Shown here one piece after another: positions 51,901 through 64,000 of a stretch of DNA of 64,000 nt. The number at the start of each line of letters is the position of its first letter. Positions within the stretch are counted from its first letter, which is position 1. The position numbers and the translations under genes are program-made. Source of the stretch: Chrysaora quinquecirrha (Eukaryota > Cnidaria > Scyphozoa > Semaeostomeae > Pelagiidae); the NCBI GenBank assembly GCA_014526335.1, contig JACTAT010000010.1:2709943-2773942 (forward strand), in the 5' to 3' direction. The notes beneath the pieces are model-generated. The model was given only the letters and a program-made list of their open reading frames with translations, was not told the DNA's origin and did no database searches.

Positions 51901-54900
51901 GGATTTGCTAACGATTTTTGAAAAAAAGGGAGTTTTTAAAACCCCTGATTTCAGCCGATCTTTGGCAATTTAGCAAGGCTATAGACTTGCCTTTTTGGCG
52001 ATTTTTTGAGATTTCTTTTTTCTCACTAATTCGACCTATTTTGTTAGAAAAATACCTAATTTACCCTCTAGAAGCTATTCAGGGGGTTTTCGGGTGGATT
52101 TGCTTACTATTTTTGAAAAAAAAGCCAATTTTCAAAACCCCTTATTTTGGCCTATTTTTGGGCATTTAGCAAGGCTATAGACTTACCTTTTTGGCGATTT
52201 TTGGAGGGTAATTTTTTCTCACTAATTCGACCTATTTTAATAGAAAAATACCTAATTTACCCTCTAGAAGCTATTCAGGGGGTTTTCGGGTGGATTTTCT
52301 TACTATTTTTGAGGAAAACAGCCAATTTTCAAAACCCCTTATTTTGGCCTATTTTTGGGCATTTAGTAAGGCTATAGACTTACCTTTTTGGCGATTTTTG
52401 AGGGTTATTTTTTCTCACTAATTCGACCTATTTTAATAGAAAAATACCTAATTTACCCTCTAGAAGCTATTCAGGGGTTTTGGGTGGATTTGCTTACTAT
52501 TTTTGAAGAAAAAGGGATTTTCAAAACCCTGATTTTAGCCGATTTTTGGCAATTTAGCAAGGCTATAGACTTACCTTTTTGGCGATTTTTGGAGGTAATT
52601 TTTCTCACTAATTCGACCTATTTTAATAGAAAAATACCTAATTTACCCTCTAGAAGCTATTCAGGGGGTTTTCGGGTGGATTTGCTTACTATTTTTGAAG
52701 AAAAAAGCCAATTTTCAAAACCCTTATTTTGGCCTATTTTTGGGCATTTAGCAAGGCTATAGACTTACCTTTTGGCGATTTTTGGAGGGTTATTTTTTCT
52801 CACTAATTCGACCTATTTTAATAGAAAATTACCTAATTTACCCTCTAGAAGCTATTCAGGGGGTTTTCGGGTGGATTTGCTTACTATTTTTGAAGAAAAA
52901 AGCAAATTTTCAAAACCCTTATTTTGGCCGATTTTTGGCAATTTAGCAAGGCTATAGACTTACCTTTTTGGCGATTTTTTGAGGGTTATTTTTTCTCACT
53001 AATTCGACCTATTTTAATAGAAAAATACCTAATTTACCCTCTAGAAGCTATTCAGGGGGTTTTCGGGTGGATTTGCTTACTATTTTTGAAGAAAAAAGCC
53101 AATTTTCAAAACCCCTTATTTTGGCCTATTTTTGGGCATTTAGTAAGGCTATAGACTTACCTTTTTGGCGATTTTTGAGGGTTATTTTTTCTCACTAATT
53201 CGACCTATTTTAATAGAAAATACCTAATTTACCCTCTAGAAGCTATTCAGGGGTTTTCGGGTGGATTTGCTTACTATTTTTGAAGAAAAAAGGATTTTCA
53301 AAACCCTGATTTTAGCCGATTTTTGGCAATTTAGCAAGGCTATAGACTTACCTTTTGGCGATTTTTGAGGTTAATTTTTCTCACTAATTCGACCTATTTT
53401 AATAGAAAAATACCTAATTTACCCTCTAGAAGCTATTCAGGGGTTTTCGGGTGGATTTGCTTACTATTTTTGAAGAAAAAGCCAATTTTCAAAACCCTGA
53501 TTTTGGCCGATTTTTGGGCATTTAGTAAGGCTATAGACTTACCTTTTTGGCGATTTTTGGAGGGTTATTTTTTCTCACTAATTCGACCTATTTTAATAGA
53601 AAATTACCTAATTTACCCTCTAGAAGCTATTCAGGGGGTTTTCGGGTGGATTTGCTTACTATTTTTGAAGAAAAAAGCAAATTTTCAAAACCCCTTATTT
53701 TGGCCTATTTTTGGGCATTTAGCAAGGCTATAGACTTACCTTTTTGTCGACTTTTTGAGGGTAATTTTTTCTCACTAATTCGACCTATCTTAATAGAAAA
53801 ATACCTAATTTACCCTCTAGAAGCTATTTAGGGGGTTTTCGGGTGGATTTGCTTACTATTTTTGAAGAAAAAGCCAATTTTCAAAACCCTGATTTTGGCC
53901 GATTTTTGGCAATTTAGCAAGGCTATAGACTTACCTTTTGGCGATTTTTGAGGGTTATTTTTCTCACTAATTCGACCTATTTTAATAGAAAAATACCTAA
54001 TTTACCCTCTAGAAGCTATTCAGGGGTTTTCGGGTGGATTTGCTTACTATTTTTGAAGAAAAAAGGATTTTCAAAACCCTGATTTTGGCCGATTTTTGGG
54101 CATTTAGCAAGGCTATAGACTTACCTTTTGGCGATTTTTGAGGGTAATTTTTCTCACTAATTCGACCTATTTTAATAGAAAAATACCTAATTTACCCTCT
54201 AGAAGCTATTCAGGGGTTTTCGGGTGGATTTGCTTACTATTTTGAAGAAAAAGCCAATTTTCAAAACCCTTATTTTGGCCTATTTTTGGGCATTTAGTAA
54301 GGCTATAGACTTACCTTTTGGCGATTTTTGAGGGTAATTTTTCTCACTAATTCGACCTATTTTAATAGAAAAATACCTAATTTACCCTCTAGAAGCTATT
54401 CAGGGGTTTTCGGGTGGATTTGCTTACTATTTTTGAAGAAAAAGGATTTTCAAAACCCTGATTTTAGCCGATTTTTGGCAATTTAGCAAGGCTATAGACT
54501 TACCTTTTGGCGATTTTTGAGGGTAATTTTTCTCACTAATTCGACCTATTTTAATAGAAAAATACCTAATTTACCCTCTAGAAGCTATTCAGGGGTTTTC
54601 GGTGGATTTGCTTATTTTTGAAGAAAAAGGAATTTTCAAAACCCTGATTTTGGCCGATTTTTGGCCATTTAGCAAATAGACTTATTTTGGCAAATTTTTC
54701 TCACTAATTCGACCTATTTTAATAGAAAAATACCTAATTTACCCTCTAGAAGCTATTCAGGGGTTTTCGGGTGGATTTGCTTACTATTTTTGAAGAAAAA
54801 AGGATTTTCAAAACCCTGATTTTGGCCTATTTTTGGGCATTTAGCAAGGCTATAGACTTACCTTTTGGCGATTTTTGAGGGTAATTTTTCTCACTAATTC

Positions 54901-57900
54901 GACCTATTTTAATAGAAAAATACCTAATTTACCCTCTAGAAGCTATTCAGGGGTTTTCGGGTGGATTTGCTTACTATTTTTGAAGAAAAAGGATTTTTTT
55001 TCAAAACTTACCTGATTTTAGCCTATTTTTGGCAATTTAGCAAGGCTATAGACTTACCTTTTGGCGATTTTTGAGGGTAATTTTTCTCACTAATTCGACC
55101 TATTTTAATAGAAAAATACCTAATTTACCCTCTAGAAGCTATTCAGGGGTTTTCGGGTGGATTTGCTTACTATTTTTGAAGAAAAAGGATTTTCAAAACC
55201 CTGATTTTAGCCGATTTTTGGCAATTTAGCAAGGCTATAGACTTACCTTTTGGCGATTTTTGAGGGTAATTTTTTCTCACTAATTCGACCTATTTTAATA
55301 GAAAAATACCTAATTTACCCTCTAGAAGCTATTCAGGGGGTTTTCGGGTGGATTTGCTTACTATTTTTGAAGAAAAAAGGATTTTCAAAACCCTGATTTT
55401 AGCCGATTTTTGGCAATTTAGCAAGGCTATAGACTTACCTTTTTGGCGATTTTTGAGGGTAATTTTTTCTCACTAATTCGACCTATTTTAATAGAGAAAT
55501 ACCTAATTTACCCTCTAGAGGCTATTCAGGGGGTTTTCGGGTGGATTTGCTTACTATTTTTGAAGAAAAAGCCAATTTTCAAAACCCTGATTTTGGCCGA
55601 TTTTTGGCAATTTAGCAAGGCTATAGACTTGCCTTTTTGCGATTTTTGAGGGTTATTTTTTCTCACTAATTCGACCTATTTTAATAGAAAAATACCTAAT
55701 TTACCCTCTAGAAGCTATTCAGGGGGTTTTCGGGTGGATTTGCTTACTATTTTTGAAGAAAAAAGGGATTTTTCAAAACCCCTGATTTTAGCCGATTTTT
55801 GGCAATTTAGCAAGGCTATAGACTTACCTTTTTGGCGATTTTTTGAGGGTTATTTTTTCTCACTAATTCGACCTATTTTAATAGAAAAATACCTAATTTA
55901 CCCTCTAGAAGCTATTCAGGGGGTTTTTGGGTGTATTTGCTTACTATTTTTGAAGAAAAAGGATTTTCAAAACCCTGATTTTAGCCGATTTTTGGCAATT
56001 TAGCAAGGCTATAGACTTACCTTTTGGCGATTTTTGAGGGTTATTTTTCTCACTAATTCGACCTATTTTAATAGAAAAATACCTAATTTACCCTCTAGAA
56101 GCTATTCAGGGGTTTTGGGTGGATTTGCTCACTATTTTTGAAGAAAAAAGGGATTTTTCAAAACCCCTGATTTTAGCCGATTTTTGGCAATTTAGCAAGG
56201 CTATAGACTTACCTTTTTGGCGATTTTTTGAGGGTTATTTTTTCTCACTAATTCGACCTATTTTAATAGAAAAATACCTAATTTACCCTCTAGAAGCTAT
56301 TCAGGGGGTTTTCGGGTGGATTTGCTTACTATTTTTGAAGAAAAAAGCCAATTTTCAAAACCCTTATTTTGGCCGATTTTTGGGCATTTAGTAAGGCTAT
56401 AGACTTACCTTTTTGGCGATTTTTGAGGGTTATTTTTTCTCACTAATTCGACCTATTTTAATAGAAAAATACCTAATTTACCCTCTAGAAGCTATTCAGG
56501 GGGTTTTCGGGTGGATTTGCTTACTATTTTTGAAGAAAAAAGCCAATTTTCAAAACCCCTTATTTTGGCCTATTTTTGGGCATTTAGTAAGGCTATAGAC
56601 TTACCTTTTTGGCGATTTTTGAGGGTTATTTTTTCTCACTAATTCGACCTATTTTAATAGAAAAATACCTAATTTACCCTCTAGAAGCTATTCAGGGGTT
56701 TTCGGGTGGATGTGCTTACTATTTTTGAAGAAAAAAGGGATTTTTCAAAACCCCTGATTTTGGCCGATTTTTGGCAATTTAGCAAGGCTATAGACTTACC
56801 TTTTGGCGATTTTTGAGGGTTATTTTTCTCACTAATTCGACCTATTTTAATAGAAAATACCTAATTTACCCTCTAGAAGCTATTCAGGGGTTTTCGGGTG
56901 GATTTGCTTACTATTTTGAAGAAAAAGGATTTTCAAAACCCTGATTTTAGCCGATTTTTGGCAATTTAGCAAGGCTATAGACTTACCTTTTGGCGATTTT
57001 TGAGGTTATTTTTCTCACTAATTCGACCTATTTTAATAGAAAAATACCTAATTTACCCTCTAGAAGCTATTCAGGGGTTTTCGGGTGGATTTGCTTACTA
57101 TTTTGAAGAAAAAGCCAATTTTCAAAACCCTGATTTTGGCCGATTTTTGGCAATTTAGCAAGGCTATAGACTTACCTTTTGGCGATTTTTGAGGGTTATT
57201 TTTCTCACTAATTCGACCTATTTTAATAGAAAAATACCTAATTTACCCTCTAGAAGCTATTCAGGGGTTTTCGGGTGGATTTGCTTACTATTTTGAAGAA
57301 AAAGCCAATTTTCAAAACCCTTATTTTGGCCTATTTTTGGGCATTTAGTAAGGCTATAGACTTACCTTTTTGGCGATTTTTGGAGGGTAATTTTTACTCA
57401 CTAATTCGACCTATTTTAATAGAAAAATACCTAAATTACCCTCTAGAAGCTATTCAGGGGGTTTTCGGGTGGATTTGCTTACTATTTTTGAAGAAAAAAG
57501 GGATTTTTCAAAACCCCTGATTTTAGCCGATTTTTGGCAATTTAGCAAGGCTATAGACTTACCTTTTTGGCGATTTTTTGAGGGTTATTTTTTCTCACTA
57601 ATTCGACCTATTTTAATAGAAAAATACCTAATTTACCCTCTAGAAGCTATTCAGGGGTTTTCGGGTGGATTTGCTTACTATTTTTGAAGAAAAAGGAATT
57701 TTCAAAACCCTGATTTTAGCCGATTTTTGGCAATTTAGCAAGGCTATAGACTTACCTTTTGGCGATTTTTGAGGGTAATTTTTTCTCACTAATTCGACCT
57801 ATTTTAATAGAGAAATACCTAATTTACCCTCTAGAAGCTATTCAGGGGTTTTCGGGTGGATTTGCTTACTATTTTTGAAGAAAAAGGATTTTCAAAACCC

Positions 57901-60900
57901 TGATTTTAGCCGATTTTTGGCAATTTAGCAAGGCTATAGACTTACCTTTTGGCGATTTTTGAGGGTTATTTTTCTCACTAATTCGACCTATTTTAATAGA
58001 AAAATACCTAATTTACCCTCTAGAAGCTATTCAGGGGTTTTCGGGTGGATTTGCTTACTATTTTTGAAGAAAAAGGATTTTCAAAACCCTGATTTTAGCC
58101 GATTTTTGGCAATTTAGCAAGGCTATAGACTTACCTTTTGGCGATTTTTGAGGGTTATTTTTCTCACTAATTCGACCTATTTTAATAGAAAAATACCTAA
58201 TTTACCCTCTAGAAGCTATTCAGGGGTTTTCGGGTGGATTTGCTTACTATTTTTGAAGAAAAAAAGGATTTTCAAAACCCCTGATTTTAGCCAATTTTTG
58301 GCAATTTAGCAAGGCTACAGACTTACCTTTTGGCGATTTTTTGAGGGTTATTTTCTCTCACTAATTCGACCTATTTTGATAGAAAAATACCTAATTTACC
58401 CTCTAGAAGCTATTCAGGGGGTTTTTGGGTGTATTTGCTTACTATTTTTGAAGAAAAAAGGATTTTCAAAACCTCTGATTTTAGCCGATTTTTGGCAATT
58501 TAGCAAGGCTATAGACTTACCTTTTGGCGATTTTTGAGGGTTATTTTTTCTCACTAATTCGACCTATTTTAATAGAAAAATACCTAATTTACCCTCTAGA
58601 AGCTATTCAGGGGGTTTTCGGGTGGATTTGCTTACTATTTTTGAAGAAAAAAGGGATTTTTCAAAACCCTGATTTTAGCCGATTTTTGGCAATTTAGCAA
58701 GGCTATAGACTTACCTTTTGGCGATTTTTGAGGGTTATTTTTTCTCACTAATTCGACCTATTTTGATAGAAAAATACCTAATTTACCCTCTAGAAGCTAT
58801 TCAGGGGGTTTTCGGGTGGATTTGCTTACTATTTTTGAAGAAAAAAGGATTTTCAAAACCCCTGATTTTAGCCAATTTTTGGCAATTTAGCAAGGCTATA
58901 GACTTACCTTTTGGCGATTTTTTGAGGGTTATTTTTTCTCACTAATTCGACCTATTTTAATTGAAAAATACCTAATTTACCCTCTAGAAGCTATTCAGGG
59001 GGTTTTCGGGTGGATTTGCTTACTATTTTTGAAGAAAAAAAGGATTTTCAAAACCCCTGATTTTAGCCAATTTTTGGCAATTTAGCAAGGCTACAGACTT
59101 ACCTTTTTGGCGATTTTTTGAGGGTTATTTTTTCTCACTAATTCGACCTATTTTGATAGAAAAATACCTAATTTACCCTCTAGAAGCTATTCAGGGGTTT
59201 TCGGGTGGATTTGCTTACTATTTTGAAGAAAAAGGGATTTTCAAAACCCTGATTTTAGCCGATTTTTGGCAATTTAGCAAGGCTATAGACTTACCTTTTG
59301 GCGATTTTTGAGGGTTATTTTTCTCACTAATTCGACCTATTTTAATAGAAAAATACCTAATTTACCCTCTAGAAGCTATTCAGGGGTTTTCGGGTGGATT
59401 TGCTTACTATTTTGAAGAAAAAAAGGATTTTTCGAAACCTCTGATTTTAGCCGATTTTTGGCAATTTAGCAAGGCTATAGACTTACCTTTTCGGCGATTT
59501 TTTGAGGGTCATTTTCTCTCACTAATTCGACCTACTTTGATGAAAAAACACCTAATTTACCCTCTAGAAGCTATTCAGGGGGTTTTCGGGTGTATTTGCT
59601 TACTATTTTTGAAGAAAAAGCCAATTTTCAAAACCCTGATTTTGGCCGATTTTTGGGCAATTTAGCAAGGCTATAGACTTACCTTTTGGCGATTTTTTGA
59701 GGGTAATTTTTTCTCACTAATTCGACCTATTTTAATAGAAAAATACCTAATTTACCCTCTAGAAGCTATTCAGGGGGTTTTCGGGTGGATTTGCTTACTA
59801 TTTTTGAAGAAAAAAGCCAATTTTCAAAACCCCTTATTTTGGCCTATTTTTGGGCATTTAGTAAGGCTATAGACTTACCTTTTTGGCGATTTTTGGAGGG
59901 TAATTTTTTCTCACTAATTCGACCTATTTTAATAGAAAAATACCTAATTTACCCTCTAGAAGCTATTCAGGGGGTTTTCGGGTGGATTTGCTTACTATTT
60001 TTGAAGAAAAAAGGGAATTTTCAAAACCCCTGATTTTAGCCGATTTTTGGCAATTTAGCAAGGCTATAGACTTACCTTTTTGGCGATTTTTGGAGGGTAA
60101 TTTTTTCTCACTAATTCGACCTATTTTAATAGAAAAATACCTAATTTACCCTCTAGAAGCTATTCAGGGGGTTTTCGGGTGGATTTGCTTACTATTTTTG
60201 AAGAAAAAAGGGCATTTTCAAAACCCCTTATTTTGGCCGATTTTTGGCAATTTAGCAAGGCTATAGACTTACCTATTTGGCGATTTTTTGTGGGTAATTT
60301 TTTCTCACTAATTCGACCTATTTTGATAGAAAAATACCTAATTTACCCTCTAGAAGCTATTCAGGGGGTTTTTGGGTGTATTTGCTTACTATTTTTGAAG
60401 AAAAAAAAGGATTTTCAAAACCCCTGATTTTAGCCGATTTTTGGCAATTTAGCAAGGCTATAGACTTACCTTTTGGCGATTTTTTGAGGGTTATTTTTTC
60501 TCACTAATTCGACCTATTTTAATAGAAAAATACCTAATTTACCCTCTAGAAGCTATTCAGGGGGTTTTGGGGTGGATTTGCTTACTATTTTTGAAGAAAA
60601 AGGGATTTTTCAAAACCCCTGATTTTAGCCGATTTTTGGCAATTTAGCAAGGCTATAGACTTACCTTTTGGCGATTTTTTGAGGGTTATTTTTTCTCACT
60701 AATTCGACCTATTTTAATAGAAAAATACCTAATTTACCCTCTAGAAGCTATTCAGGGGGTTTTTGGGTGGATTTGCTTACTATTTTTGAAGAAAAAAGCC
60801 AATTTTCAAAACCCCTTATTTTGGCCTATTTTTGGGCATTTAGTAAGGCTATAGACTTACCTTTTTGGCGATTTTTGAGGGTTATTTTTTCTCACTAATT

Positions 60901-62339
60901 CGACCTATTTTAATAGAAAAATACCTAATTTACCCTCTAGAAGCTATTCAGGGGGTTTTCGGGTGGATTTGCTTACTATTTTGAAGAAAAAAGCCAATTT
61001 TCAAAACCCCTTATTTTGGCCTATTTTTGGGCATTTAGTAAGGCTATAGACTTACCTTTTTGGCGATTTTTTGAGGGTTATTTTTTCTCACTAATTCGAC
61101 CTATTTTAATAGAAAAATACCTAATTTACGCTCTAGAAGCTATTCAGGGGGTTTTTGGGTGGATTTGCTTACTATTTTTGAAGAAAAAAGCCAATTTTCA
61201 AAGCCCCTTATTTTGGCCTATTTTTGGGCATTTAGTAAGGCTATAGACTTACCTTTTTGGCGATTTTTTGAGGGTTATTTTTTCTCACTAATTTGACCTA
61301 TTTTAATAGAAAAATACCTAATTTACCCTCTAGAAGCTATTCAGGGGGTTTTCGGGTGGATTTGCTTACTATTTTTGAAGAAAAAAGGGATTTTTCAAAA
61401 CCCCTGATTTTAGCCGATTTTTGGCAATTTTACCTAATTTACCCTCTAGAAGCTATTCAGGGGGTTTTTGGGTGGATTTGCTTACTATTTTTGAAGAAAA
61501 AAGCCAATTTTCAAAACCCCTTATTTTGGCCGATTTTTGGCAATTTAGTAAGGCTATAGACTTACCTTTTTGGCGATTTTTGGAGGGTAATTTTTACTCA
61601 CTAATTCGACCTATTTTAATAGAAAAATACCTAAATTACCCTCTAGAAGCTATTCAGGGGGTTTTCGGGTGGATTTGCTTACTATTTTTGAAGAAAAAAG
61701 GGATTTTTCAAAACCCCTGATTTTAGCCGATTTTTGGCAATTTAGCAAGGCTATAGACTTACCTTTTTGGCGATTTTTTGAGGGTTATTTTTTCTCACTA
61801 ATTCGACCTATTTTAATAGAAAAATACCTAATTTACCCTCTAGAAGCTCTTCAGGGTTTTGGGGTGAATTTGCTTACTATTTTTGAAGAAAAAAGGGATT
61901 TTTCAAAACCCCTGACTTTAGCCGATTTTTGGCAATTTAGCAAGGCTATAGACTTACCTTTTTGGCGATTTTTGAGGGTTATTTTATCTCACTAATTTGA
62001 CCTATTTTAATAGAAAAATACCTAATTTACCCTCTAGAAGCTATTCAGGGGGTTTTCGGGTGGATTTGCTTACTATTTTTGAAGAAAAAAGCCAATTTTC
62101 AAAACCCCTTATTTTGGCCTATTTTTGGGCATTTAGTAAGGCTATAGACTTACCTTTTTGGCGATTTTTTGAGGGTAATTTTTTCTCACTAATTCGACCT
62201 ATTTTAATAGAAAAATACCTAATTTACCCTCTAGAAGCTATTCAGGGGGTTTTCGGGTGGATTTGCTTACTATTTTTGAAGAAAAAAGCCAATTTTCAAA
62301 ACTGCTTGTTTTGGCCGATTTTTGGGCATTTAGCAAGGC

Positions 62340-62925
62340 TATAGACTTACCTTTTTGGCTATTTTTGGAGGAGTGTAATTTATTCTCTCCAATTGGTCCC
62401 ATTTTGATAGAAGTACACCCTATTTTCCCCTTGGAGGCTATTCGGGGGTTTTCTAGAATAGTTTAGCTATTTTTTAAGAAAAAAGGGATTTTTCAAACTC
62501 CCTTATTTTAGCCGATTTTTGTCAATTTAGCAAGGCTATAGACTTCCCTTTTTGGCGATTTTTTTAGGGTTATTTTTTCTCCCTAATTCAACCTATTTTG
62601 CCAGAGAAATACCTCATTTACCCCCTAGAGTCTATTCAGGGGTTTTAGGGTAGCTTTGCTCGCTATTTTTGAAGAAGAAACGGGAGTTTTCAAAACCCCT
62701 GATTTTAGCCGATTTTTGGCAATTTAGCAAGGCTATACACTTGCCTTTTTGGCGATTTTTTGAGGGTAGCTTTGTCTTCCTTACTCACCTATTTTGATAG
62801 AAAAATACCTTATTTACATCCTAGAGGCTATGCAGGGGGGTTTTGGGTGGATGTGATCATTATTTTGAAGCAAATACGCAGTTTTCAAAACCCCTGATTT
62901 TGGGCGATTTTTGTCCATATCAGTT
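62340..62925 (+). repeat. diverged right-edge satellite units
   Basis: Three units with ACCTTATTTACATCCTAGAG or CTCATTTACCCCCTAGAG forms and several indels. The last stops at GGGCGATTTTTGTCCATATC, after which the sequence is unique. Confidence 0.8.
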
Positions 62926-63290
62926 TTGACATAAAAAAACAAGCGTTCAGTTTCTGACAGTTTTAAAAACGGCTCTGGTGTTTTGCGCGCATTGAGAGCA
63001 ACGGAGGAGAGATAAAACAAGAAAAATAAATATGAATTCTCAGTATTCGTTCTACTTGTTTAACTTAAGAAACATTAAGACGACTAAACTACTTTTTAAC
63101 ATGAATTAAAGTGTAATTTTCAACTACACACAATACTCTTCTATTGCTTTATTTAAATAACATTAAGTAATATATCGAAATGAAAAGTATCCTACAAACT
63201 ACATAAGAACTGAACCAAAGTTTTATGAAGAGCAAGAAGCTAGCCTCTCTTGTAGCTATTTACATACAACAATATCTTGATGCCTAGACG
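62926..63290. other. intergenic, nothing recognised
   Basis: AT-rich single-copy-looking sequence right of the array. No gene was seen. Confidence 0.4.
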
Positions 63291-63427
63291 TAGACTTAAT
63301 ACATTAGTCTCAATCTTTGCAAACAGCAACAACAACAAGAACATCAACCATACAGCTGTTTACTTATAGTAGAATGAGCGTCCAGCATAGACTTGATATC
63401 GATAACTACGACTCGTAATAATTCTAA
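63291..63427. mobile_element. degenerate MITE of the 9-bp-TSD family
   Basis: Starts TAGACTTAATACATTAGTCT and ends CGACTCGTAATAATTCTA. It contains GCAAACAGCAACAACAACA and GAGCGTCCAGCA, both seen in other copies. The flanks do not give a clean duplication. Confidence 0.6.
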
Positions 63428-63535
63428 CCTAGTTTTAGACTAATTACATTCCTCCAACTCTTTCGGAAACAGCTTCTTATACCTATAACAACATAATGTC
63501 TCCTCAGAGTGGAGCGAGATCGTGGGAAGCTGCCT

Positions 63536-63684
63536 TAGACTTATTACCCGAGTCCTCGAGTTCCAGTTATCGTTTACGAAACCGAGACTAACACGAAAAT
63601 GAGGTCGCTCAAAGACGGTGTAGCGGGGTGTCGGGATGTAGCGGGATGGAGCAGCGGAAACTAGCGACTCAGGTAATAAGTCTA
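63536..63684. mobile_element. MITE, 9-bp TSD family (149 bp)
   Basis: Ends TAGACTTATTACCCGAGTC and GACTCAGGTAATAAGTCTA. The flanks AAGCTGCCT and GGGTTGCCT agree at 6 of 9. The interior is nearly the same as that of 5100-5232 (AGTTATCG..ACGAAACCGAGACTAACACG). Confidence 0.8.
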
Positions 63685-63715
63685 GGGTTGCCTCGCTTTC
63701 TCTTTTTCTTTTGAC

Positions 63716-63770
63716 GTCCAGCAATTCAATTCAATAGCCCAATTACAAACGACTTGAGTAGCAAGTCTAA
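63716..63770. repeat. MITE right-end fragment
   Basis: CGTCCAGCAATTCAATTCAA followed by ACGACTTGAGTAGCAAGTCTA, the right half of the same MITE family. The left half is missing. Confidence 0.6.
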
Positions 63771-64000
63771 TGATGAGTATTAGTCTAAGGCTAACGGTCA
63801 AGAAACGAAGATGATAGGGCATTACGCTGTTTTTTAAAGAACTAGCAAATTTCAGCGTAGTTTGAGTGTTCTTGTTTTGGCCCATACGTAGAAAGTCAAT
63901 GTATGGAATTCAGACCCAACAACTGCAGCACATCGATAGAGTTTGGCTTCTAAACTGCTTCTAACCTCGTCCCAAGGCCTAAAAATGCGTTTCTGAAAAT
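63771..64000. other. intergenic, nothing recognised
   Basis: A chance open frame of 67 codons on minus overlaps MITE debris. No gene is supported. Confidence 0.4.

Larger units (their letters stand above)
39400..62925 (+). repeat. satellite array, ~195-bp unit, about 120 copies
   Basis: One unbroken head-to-tail array of AT-rich units of about 190-197 bp. Landmarks in each unit, in order: GGCTATAGACTTACC, CTCACTAATTCGACCTATTT, AATACCTAATTTACCCTCTA, GAAGCTATTCAGG, GGTGGATTTGCTTACTATTT, then TTTTCAAAACCC. Two main variants of the last ~45 bp exist: CTGATTTTAGCCGATTTTTG..AGCAAGG and TTATTTTGGCCTATTTTTGG..AGTAAGG. The unit is close to a nucleosome repeat length. Open frames on plus are chance: unit length is not a steady multiple of three and frames rotate. 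Units at both margins are the most diverged. No interruption by other DNA was seen. Confidence 0.96.

Noticed and set aside
41373..62466. Dozens of plus-strand open frames of 60-137 codons reading FWAFSKAIDLPFW-type peptides, possibly a repetitive membrane protein
   Set aside because: They are translations of the satellite unit. Unit length varies (190-197 bp), all frames get used, and stops recur at fixed unit positions, so coding is not maintained.
39400..62925. CRISPR array or rDNA spacer
   Set aside because: Units are long and nearly identical with no short repeat/spacer alternation, the genome is eukaryotic, and there is no rRNA sequence nearby.
39400..62925. CENP-B box in the satellite unit
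   Set aside because: TTCG and CGGG words occur but not in the required spacing.

Overview
The window looks like nuclear DNA of a metazoan, most likely an anthozoan cnidarian such as a stony coral. This is inference from gene style: an intronless rhodopsin-type receptor, genes split by many short introns with GT-AG borders, and dense MITE and SINE litter. It is not bacterial or viral; operons and ribosome-binding sites are absent.

Layout. 1-12.4 kb is mostly gene-poor. It holds one intact single-exon class A GPCR on the minus strand (2237-3331), several MITEs and SINEs, a perfect 27-bp hairpin, and a trinucleotide-like/174-bp minisatellite region (9.06-10.44 kb). 12.95-15.79 kb is a three-exon LAS1 (LAS1L) gene for the pre-rRNA ITS2 endonuclease, with its HEPN motif intact but a one-base frameshift in a T run. 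16.0-20.19 kb is a pair of almost identical ~2.05-kb transposons in head-to-head inversion. Each has 179-bp terminal inverted repeats and a truncated PIF1-like helicase. The 7-bp flanking duplications are exchanged between the two copies, as expected if the 72-bp spacer has been inverted. 20.66-37.93 kb is a GH31 alpha-glucosidase with a P-type trefoil domain. I could place 17 exons in consistent phase, but the exon(s) encoding the start of the catalytic barrel are not visible, and exon 1 carries a one-base frameshift. 39.4-62.9 kb is a ~23.5-kb satellite array of roughly 120 copies of a ~195-bp AT-rich unit with diverged edges. 62.9-64.0 kb is a cluster of MITE fragments.

The three host genes have unrelated jobs (signalling, ribosome biogenesis, carbohydrate hydrolysis), and I see no functional linkage. 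Mobile DNA dominates the rest: a MITE family with 9-bp target duplications (six good copies), a second MITE family with 8-bp duplications, a tRNA-derived SINE family, a probable 5S-derived SINE, foldback elements, and long (CTAA)n and CAC/ATC tracts inside GH31 introns.

Caution on sequence quality. Two independent coding frameshifts are each a single missing base in or next to a homopolymer, and whole blocks of the satellite array have every long homopolymer shortened by one. This suggests residual homopolymer errors in the assembly, so broken reading frames here should not be taken as pseudogenes without read-level checking.
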